From contig NZ_BPQJ01000010.1 of NCBI RefSeq assembly GCF_022179185.1, positions 140,084 through 204,083 on the forward strand: a stretch of 64,000 nucleotides of DNA, read 5' to 3'. A model generated the notes under the pieces. The model had not been told where the DNA came from and did not search any database. It was given only the letters and a program-made list of their open reading frames with translations. Below, in pieces: positions 45,401 through 64,000 of the stretch. A program made the position numbers and the translations under genes. The number at the start of each line of letters is the position of its first letter. The first letter of the stretch is position 1. Source of the DNA: Methylobacterium frigidaeris (lineage in GTDB: Bacteria; Pseudomonadota; Alphaproteobacteria; Rhizobiales; Beijerinckiaceae).

Positions 45401-46788
45401 ACGTAGCCGACCAGCACCGGCAGGTCGCCGGCACCCGTATGCACCGCCGCGGCGGCCTTTCCGACGCCCGGCACCTCGCGGAGCGCCGCCTCGACCTCGC
45501 CGAGCTCGATGCGCACGCCGCCGATCTTGACCTGGTTGTCCTGCCGCCCGAGGCACTCCACCGTGCCGTCCGGCAGGAGGCGGCCCATGTCGCCGGTGCG
45601 GTAGATCAGGTCGCCTGCGTCCTGCCCGAGGGGGTTTGGCACGAACGCGGCCCGCGTCGCCTCCGGGTCGCCGAGATAGCCGAGCGACGGGTAGGCGGTC
45701 CTGATGTGGATCTCGCCGATCTGCTGCGGGGCGCAGGCCCGGCCATTGGCGAGGACCAGGATGCTGGTGTCGGGGAGCGGCCGACCGATCGGCAGCACGC
45801 GGCGCGAATCCGCGATCGCGCCCACCCGGGAGAAGACCTTGGCGAGGGTCGTCTCCGAAGGGCCATACAGATTGACGACCTCGGCCCCCTCCCCGGCCGC
45901 TCCGCGCCAGGCGAGCACGTCGGCGCCGAGCAGCGGCTCGCCCGCGACCAGGAGGTGGCGCAGGGCCGGGAAGGCCCGAGTCTCGCCGCGCTCGGTGAGT
46001 TCGCGGGTGATCAGGCGCAGCACCGTGGGAACGCAATGGACCAGGGTGACCGCCTCCCGGTCGAGCCAGTCGACCAGCCGGCGCGGCACCATGCGGGTCT
46101 CGGGGTCCGGGATGCACAGCGTGCCGCCGACCATCAGCGGGACCAGGATGTCGCGCAGGCTGACGTCGAAGGTGATCGGGGCGAGCCAGGAGCCGCGGGT
46201 GGTCTCATCCAGGGCGAACTCGGCGGTCTCCCAGCGCAGGAAATGCGCGAGGCTGCGATGCGGGCCGAGGATCGCCTTCGGCTCGCCGGTCGAGCCGGAG
46301 GTGAACATCACGGAGCAGGGATCGGCCGGGCCGATGCGGCGGGCGACCGGCGGCATCGCCTCGAGGACCGGCAGCGCCTCGATCTCGACCACCTCGACCG
46401 GGTCGGCACCGGCGAGCGCCGCGTCCAGGGCGGGGCGGTGGGCCCGGTCGGTCACGACGACCCGGCACGCGGCCTTGGCGAGGCAGGTGCACAGCCGCCG
46501 CGGCGGCAGGTCCGGCGGCAGCGGCAGGAAGGCGGCCCCGGCCTTGCCGACACCGAGGACCGCCTGGACGTAGTCGGCGCCCGCCTCCAGGAAGAGGCCG
46601 GCGACGGCGCCGCGGCCGATGCCACTCTGGGCGAGGCGGCGCGCCAGCCGCTCGGCGCCGCGGTCGAGCTCGTCGTAGCGGGTCCAGCCGCCGTTCCAGG
46701 ACAGGGCCGCGGCCCCGGGCCGGAGCGCGACCTGAAGCTCGAACTGGTCGATGTAGGAGCCGCGCTGCATGGCGTGAGGGACGGTCAC
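39412..46788 (-). CDS. Two-module NRPS: A-T-C-A(MT)-T-E
   Basis: The frame is open further upstream, but GTG 46788 (VTVPHAMQRGSY) overlaps the asnB stop by 4 bases and starts directly before the first A domain; ATG 46770 is the alternative. Of 2458 residues: A1 (10-495), T with Ser563 (GGDSLRA), C (619-1064, HHIVADVWS), A2 (1077-1902) interrupted after GRSDEQVKVSGHRIE by a methyltransferase (1528-1860), T with Ser1957 (GGDSIRA), and E (2007-2440: HHLVIDAISW, EGHGRE, GWFTMFHP, FNYLG). Hand-read codes are A1 D-V-R-H-L-A-L-L-A-K (unassigned) and A2 D-A-A-T-I-A-A-V-C-K, close to Phe-type codes. The insert (VIDIGTGPVAILARL, SEIVGAIGGAEG) looks like a PRMT fold. The E domain should make the second residue D. 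Confidence 0.92.
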   Translation of the reverse strand: MTVPHAMQRGSYIDQFELQVALRPGAAALSWNGGWTRYDELDRGAERLARRLAQSGIGRGAVAGLFLEAGADYVQAVLGVGKAGAAFLPLPPDLPPRRLCTCLAKAACRVVVTDRAHRPALDAALAGADPVEVVEIEALPVLEAMPPVARRIGPADPCSVMFTSGSTGEPKAILGPHRSLAHFLRWETAEFALDETTRGSWLAPITFDVSLRDILVPLMVGGTLCIPDPETRMVPRRLVDWLDREAVTLVHCVPTVLRLITRELTERGETRAFPALRHLLVAGEPLLGADVLAWRGAAGEGAEVVNLYGPSETTLAKVFSRVGAIADSRRVLPIGRPLPDTSILVLANGRACAPQQIGEIHIRTAYPSLGYLGDPEATRAAFVPNPLGQDAGDLIYRTGDMGRLLPDGTVECLGRQDNQVKIGGVRIELGEVEAALREVPGVGKAAAAVHTGAGDLPVLVGYVVPAEAGAVLDRQAISLALAETLPAATRPRMLVPLTDLPTTVSGKLNRRALPRPEALFYAQHAYVAPSGATEEGLAAIWREIFGLSQVGAETGFHEFGGDSLRAIRAVQRIYQAFSVEVSLKDFFAAQTIRALARLIAEARPAAEAIPLAPDAASYPVSPAQARLWRLDRLGVAPTAYNLTEALELRGPLDPDALEAAFHDLVARHEALRTTFDEEPDGTACQIVHPSPGRILERRDLRGAPEAEAEALAADHAGHRFDLRRRPLMRVLLVRLPDADEAERHLLLFTIHHIVADVWSLGVLVRDLAEAYAARRQGRAPEFAPLPLQLRDATTWQAGRLAEGRLEADRAYWRERFSAPVAPLALPADRPRPPVQTFAGATRRFLLPADLSRGLDDLARRQGSTRAALLIALTKALLHRTSGQTDIVVGSPVAGRTHPALADQIGYYVNTLALRDTVSPGQPFADLLAQVTATLRDGLAHQAYPFDALVQDVSLERDMSRSALFDVMVVTQGFTDADLTLAGVAVMPYGRQNAWNFSRFDLVFHVQEEEGALVLDLNYNTDLFDADRIARMGGHFRELARAAIEEAGRPVGRLNLLGPEEAATIAGFAQGPRDPRPAATIVAAFADAARRHPDRPALIDAEGQSVSYRALDRAADRLGRHLVAAHGLVPGDRVAVLAERTSGSVLALLAVMKAGGVYVPVDPAHPAPRVREMLERAECRLVLQDRADPVAATLAEGRPIEVVAPWFARDVPGDEVAESLDASRPEAPAYVIFTSGSTGTPKAVVVAHAGFVTMSRAQVAAFGIGPEDRVLQFASPSFDASLANIFMALLAGAAVVMPTRAAIEETGALRGLMRRLSVSVVTLPPTYLRALERAELPGLRVLITAGEAAPTADLCHYASSLAAFNAYGPTEASVCATLHRVGAAEAGRARVPIGRPLPGTTAHILDAALAPVPVGVPGELHLGGGGLAIGYQGDPERTAERFVTHPATGERLYRTGDLAAWTGDGAIDFLGRSDEQVKVSGHRIEIGEVEAALRRVPGLRDALVTPVARPDGSTALAAYYCADAPVELWPSVAEFYVYDDVAYGSMAADEGRNQRYREAFARHLPGKTVIDIGTGPVAILARLAIEAGARKVYAVDRLETTARKARETVARLGLSDRIEVIHGDALTLSLPEPVEACISEIVGAIGGAEGAARIINGARRFLKDPAAMLPRFSDTRIAALSLPRDRLAPGFGDVAAHYVDKIFAEVGQPFDLRLCLKNLPREAIVSNDGVFEYLDYTRDVPLEERHDVALTVTRDCDLTGFLVWLRLGVDEDAVVDILDNPGSWLPVYLPVFDVPVAVRAGDRIAFSIDRRLCGNGLNADFHLAGRVARVGDEAVPFHYVSAHFGGGFRRTPFYAGLFSGDRVPRFETPSPVALRRHLLTVLPAYAVPAFLVPLERMPVTLNGKVDRAALPVPGALAGNEARAPRTVLESLVLRVWREVMERRDIGVQDDFFGLGGDSIRAIQIVSRLRQEGWRSEIRDVFQNPTAEQFATVLRPVVVRADQGPVVGEVPLTPIQSWFLESSERPHHFNQAVVLRAERIEPEAMGAALAEVWRHHDALRARFTRGDEGWHQIVRAPDAPPRLAELPAHGSRTLGGEAAFAAAASALQAGFRLDRTPLVAALLDRTGPRHRLLLVVHHLVIDAISWGILLEDLEAAYDAALAGTAPRLPEKTHSYRDHAEALATIAERIDWTSRLRAWRQIAPDPDLEAHRARVGDTLSLRARLPRALTASLVGEANRAYGTNPEDLLLAALAVALERRSGIGRTLVTVEGHGREYRPAELLGDRVPATGRTIGWFTMFHPLELRACADLADTIRTVKDGRRRVPDHGFTWGLMQALPEAPRLRPGFSFNYLGQMSTQARSGGRFAVDWDAPGGALDPESARPHHTDVLCLVVDGELEIGLDLDGARISRDEADVWLAAYRTAIEAVIAHCLSREEAEVTPSDLTFEGLSLDDLDRLLAE

Positions 46789-48662
46789 GAGAGCCTCGGA
46801 AGATCGAAATGTTCGCGAAGGATGCCGAAGGTGAGGACCACCATCAGGACGTCGTCCTCGAAGGTCTGGTTGACCTCGGCCCCGGCCAGAGAGCGGGCCT
46901 TGAGATGCGCCACCGCCTCGGGGTTGAAGTAGCCGTCGGCAGCGACGCGCCCCTCGTCGAGGAGGTCGGCGACGCGGGGCAGGCCGGCGCGCAGCAGGGT
47001 GGCGCTGCTCTGCGCGACGAAGCTGAACTTGCGCCGCTCGACGATCGCCGCCGGCAGGTAGCGCCGGGCGAGTTCCTTGAGGACGAACTTCTCCTGGCCC
47101 TGCTGCACCATCAGGTGCGGCGGGATGCGCCGGGCGACGTCGATGACGTCGAGGTCGAGGAAGGGGTAGCGCGCCTCGACCGAGTTGGCGAAGGAGACCC
47201 GGTCGCCGTGATCGGCGAGCAGGTGGTCGGCCATCCGCAGCTTGAAATCGAGGTAGGAGCGGATGTGGAACGGGTGGCGTCCCTCGATCCGGGAGCGGTC
47301 GACCAGGGGCTGCTCCAGGCAGTCGAAATCCCCGAAGGCCTCGGCAAGGGCCGGCGCGTAGAGGTCGCGGCGGATCTCGCGGCTCTCCGAGTAGCTCTTC
47401 TCGTAGAGGAAGCCGGGATCGCCCCACAGGCGCCCGCGCAGCTCGGCCTCGATCAGGGCGCCGAGGTCGCTTGAGCCGTCGTCCGCCGCCCGCTCAAGGT
47501 CGAGGCGGTAGCCGACATAGCCGCCGAACAATTCGTCGGCGCCTTCCCCGGTCAGCACGACCTTCAGGCCCTGCTCCCGCACCATGCCGGAGAGTGCGAG
47601 GGAGCAGACGTTGTAGGATTCGCGCAGGGGCGCCTCGGCGCAGTGGACGATCCGGTCGAGGCCGGCGCCGAGGCGGGCGGGGTCGATCTCGCGCTCGTGG
47701 TGGATCGTGCCGAGGCGGCGCGCCATCAGGCGCTGCGGCTCGCGCTCGTCGATCGCCCGGTCGGGGAAGGTGATCGAGAAGGTGTGGCGGGCCGTGCCAG
47801 GCTCCAGGTCGGCCGCGATGGCGGCGATGAGCGAGCTGTCGAGGCCGCCGCTGAGATAGGCGGCGACCGGCACGTCGGCCTGAAGGCGGCGGTGCACCGC
47901 CTGGCGCAGGGCGGCGTCGAGCTCGTCGACGTAATCCTCCAGCCGGCGGCAGGAAGCGGTCTCCGGAGCGATCTCTTCAACGCGGGGGAAGTCGAGATCC
48001 CAGTACGGTTCGACCCGGACCGGCCGGCCCGGGTCGGCGATCAGCACGTGGCCCGGCGGCAGGCTCCGCACGCCGGCCAGGATGGTGCGCGGGCTCACCA
48101 GGCCGGGGAAGGTGAGGATCTGGTCGAGGGCCGTGAGGTCGACCGCCCGGGACAGGCCGGGATGGCACAGGAGCGCCCGGATCTCGGAGGCGAACAGCAG
48201 CACGCCGCCGATCTCGGCGTAGAACAGCGGCGCGATGCCGACTTGGTCGCGCCCGAGCACCAGCCGCCTCGTGGTGCGATCGTAGGCCGCGAAGGCGAAC
48301 TGCCCGTTGATCCGGCGCGGGAAGTCGGGGCCGTGGGCGAGCAGGAGCGCCGGCACCACCTCGGTGTCGCATTGCGTGACGAAGCGGTGGCCGGCGGCCT
48401 CGAGATCCGCCCGGATCTCGCGAAAGTTGTAGATCTCGCCGTTGCAGACCGCGACCACCCGGCCGTCGCCGGCGAACATCGGCTGCTGCCCGTGGGCGAG
48501 ATCGACGATCGACAGGCGGCGGAAGCCGAGGGCGATGCCGTCCTCGACGAAGAAGCCGTCGTCGTCGGGGCCGCGATGGCGAACGCTCTCCGCCATCCGG
48601 CGGATCAGCGCGGGATCCGGGCACGCGCCCGTCCGGTCGAGAAGGCCGACGATGCCGCACAT
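46785..48662 (-). CDS. Asparagine synthase (glutamine-hydrolysing), AsnB type
   Basis: ATG 48662 is required because Cys2 of MCGIVGLLDRTG becomes the N-terminal nucleophile of the glutaminase; the open frame upstream overlaps the megasynthase. The 625-residue product has the class II glutaminase domain (RHRGPDDDGFF, NGEIYNFREIR) and the ATP-pyrophosphatase synthase domain (YLSGGLDSSLIAAI, LTGEGADELFGGYVGYR). It starts 4 bases after the megasynthase stop and overlaps the next NRPS, so it is part of the operon. It may supply Asn, or amidate an acidic residue of the product; a housekeeping asparagine synthase in this location would be unusual. I cannot decide between these roles. Confidence 0.92.
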   Translation of the reverse strand: MCGIVGLLDRTGACPDPALIRRMAESVRHRGPDDDGFFVEDGIALGFRRLSIVDLAHGQQPMFAGDGRVVAVCNGEIYNFREIRADLEAAGHRFVTQCDTEVVPALLLAHGPDFPRRINGQFAFAAYDRTTRRLVLGRDQVGIAPLFYAEIGGVLLFASEIRALLCHPGLSRAVDLTALDQILTFPGLVSPRTILAGVRSLPPGHVLIADPGRPVRVEPYWDLDFPRVEEIAPETASCRRLEDYVDELDAALRQAVHRRLQADVPVAAYLSGGLDSSLIAAIAADLEPGTARHTFSITFPDRAIDEREPQRLMARRLGTIHHEREIDPARLGAGLDRIVHCAEAPLRESYNVCSLALSGMVREQGLKVVLTGEGADELFGGYVGYRLDLERAADDGSSDLGALIEAELRGRLWGDPGFLYEKSYSESREIRRDLYAPALAEAFGDFDCLEQPLVDRSRIEGRHPFHIRSYLDFKLRMADHLLADHGDRVSFANSVEARYPFLDLDVIDVARRIPPHLMVQQGQEKFVLKELARRYLPAAIVERRKFSFVAQSSATLLRAGLPRVADLLDEGRVAADGYFNPEAVAHLKARSLAGAEVNQTFEDDVLMVVLTFGILREHFDLPRLS

Positions 48663-48666
48663 CGGC

Positions 48667-63171
<14,505 letters not shown>

Positions 63172-63209
63172 GCGTCCTGCCCCGGCACTTCTGCTGTTCT
63201 GATGTTTGC

Positions 63210-63238
63210 TCGATAGTAATCCATGACCGGCGCGTCAA
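63210..63238 (-). promoter_or_regulatory. Predicted promoter of the lipopeptide operon
   Basis: Read on the minus strand, TTGACG (63238-63233), 17 bases, TATCGA (63215-63210) lies about 40 bases upstream of the megasynthase ATG. The -35 is strong and the -10 moderate. The region up to about 63,420 is distinctly AT-rich compared with its surroundings, as expected for a regulated promoter. Confidence 0.5.
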
Positions 63239-64000
63239 GCTCGATTTTAATATGTACGTCCCACTTGACAGGAACTCTGGCATAAGACCGAAAAACTAGA
63301 CCGATAGTGATTCGAAAATATCTATGAAATTGTCATTCTCAAATTCGAAAAAATCGCGAAGGGGAAAATTCTCGCCTAAACCACCGTCCGAGTCTCACAA
63401 TGATGCTTATGCAATGGGCCACTTGCGACGGCATCAATGAGACGCGGCAATGACACCCGCGAGACGGACGCGCAGGTTTGCAGGTCGGTCGACTGGGCGG
63501 CGACTGTCCGCGCGTGGATGGGCGTCGCCGCCTGCGGTGGATCCACGGCTGTGCCGTCGTCGCGATGCCCGGGCGGGCCGACCCGTCGATGCCTGTTCCG
63601 ACGAGGGTCGAAGGCGCTCCCACCGCAACTCTGGCGGGAAGCGTCGTGCACGGCATGCTCCGGGCTGGAGACCGGGCGGTCCGCTCGGTGGAGTCACGCT
63701 CGGGGACGCCGCTCCGGCCCGGAATCGGCTCGCACGGCCAGGAAGGCCGCTCTCGCGATCGGCCATCGATCATGCTGCCGCGGTGGTCGGATACCGGCCA
63801 CCGCCCCGGCTCACGATCTCGGTTTCACTTAGCGCATCGATCGTCGTCTGATGATCGACATTCGCGCAGCCAATATCCCGCTCTATGGGCGCAAATAAAA
63901 TCAGTTTTCCAACGAAATTATACAGATGATACCGCCGCGCTTATGTTTTGACTCGTGAGGGTTTTCACCGGTTCGTGGAGGTGATTCACTGCTTGCCTGA
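63239..64000. other. 760 bases without a supported gene
   Basis: From 63,239 to about 63,420 the DNA is AT-rich with two ATTCGAAAA copies (about 63,310 and 63,343) and a CATTCTCAA (63334-63342) that also occurs before the thioesterase gene at 33077-33085. From 63,430 to 64,000 several overlapping open frames exist on both strands but none shows a recognisable domain, and composition falls to AT-rich again near 63,895. No regulator gene for the cluster is visible here; one may lie beyond the window. Confidence 0.5.

Noticed and set aside
39109..46932. Long plus-strand open frames (946, 791, 735 codons) opposite the second NRPS
   Set aside because: Same GC-driven shadow effect; no recognisable motif, and the NRPS motifs on the minus strand are unambiguous.
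63265..63288. TTGACA on the plus strand as a rightward promoter
   Set aside because: No acceptable -10 at 16-18 bases and no gene downstream on that strand within the window.
63851..63898. A 15-codon frame (start ATG at 63851) near the right end
   Set aside because: Too short to judge, no ribosome binding site pattern and no similarity to a known peptide such as PqqA.

Overview
The window is GC-rich, gene-dense chromosome, most likely from a Methylobacterium-like alphaproteobacterium (order Hyphomicrobiales/Rhizobiales). The genus is inferred from gene content, not from any rRNA or marker gene. Supporting content: a ThrB of the phosphotransferase type next to ispH, a PetP/PetR-like MarR plus response regulator beside ilvE, a NadQ-type regulator with nadABC, a LysR gene divergent from a DUF1127 gene, a DUF3072 protein, an Flp pilin and a Hint-domain protein. 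No tRNA, rRNA, CRISPR array, phage or insertion sequence was recognised.

Bases 1-25,020 are mostly housekeeping and small accessory genes. In order they are: the end of a sensor kinase; a GT61 glycosyltransferase; a SHOCT protein; a GIY-YIG protein between palindromic repeats; thrB and ispH; a CPA2 cation/proton antiporter overlapping a MATE exporter; a seven-repeat propeller-Hint protein; a DUF1127/LysR pair; an Flp pilin; DUF3072; ilvE divergent from marR-response regulator-kinase; a RES/Xre toxin-antitoxin pair with palindromic operators; and nadQ followed by nadA-nadB-nadC with a perfect operator palindrome before nadA.

Bases 25,045-63,240 hold a hybrid PKS/NRPS locus that I read as a lipopeptide pathway of the iturin/mycosubtilin type. 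The main operon runs leftwards from a promoter near 63,220. It contains a 4834-residue megasynthase, an AsnB-type amidotransferase, a 2458-residue two-module NRPS and a PvdE/SyrD-type ABC exporter, and ends at a hairpin at 37,655. The megasynthase reads FAAL-ACP-KS-AT-ACP-aminotransferase-C-(A remnant)-T-C-C-A-T-C. With no ketoreductase before the aminotransferase, the expected starter is a beta-amino fatty acid. The second NRPS is A-T-C-A(methyltransferase)-T-E. A separate gene at the left end supplies the last module, C-A-T-TE. Specificity codes read by hand suggest Thr in the first protein, an aromatic residue made D (possibly methylated) in the second, and Asp last, with one A domain unassigned.

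Between the two NRPS parts lie a type II thioesterase, an S12 serine peptidase fused to an autotransporter, and a leftward set of envelope genes (DUF697, a 59-residue two-helix protein, an SPFH/band-7 protein and an outer-membrane beta-barrel). These could serve export, maturation or self-protection, but only their position supports that. The most unusual features are the beta-amino lipopeptide architecture in this kind of host, an A domain reduced to its C-terminal subdomain, tandem condensation domains, a PRMT-like methyltransferase inside an A domain, and the peptidase-autotransporter.
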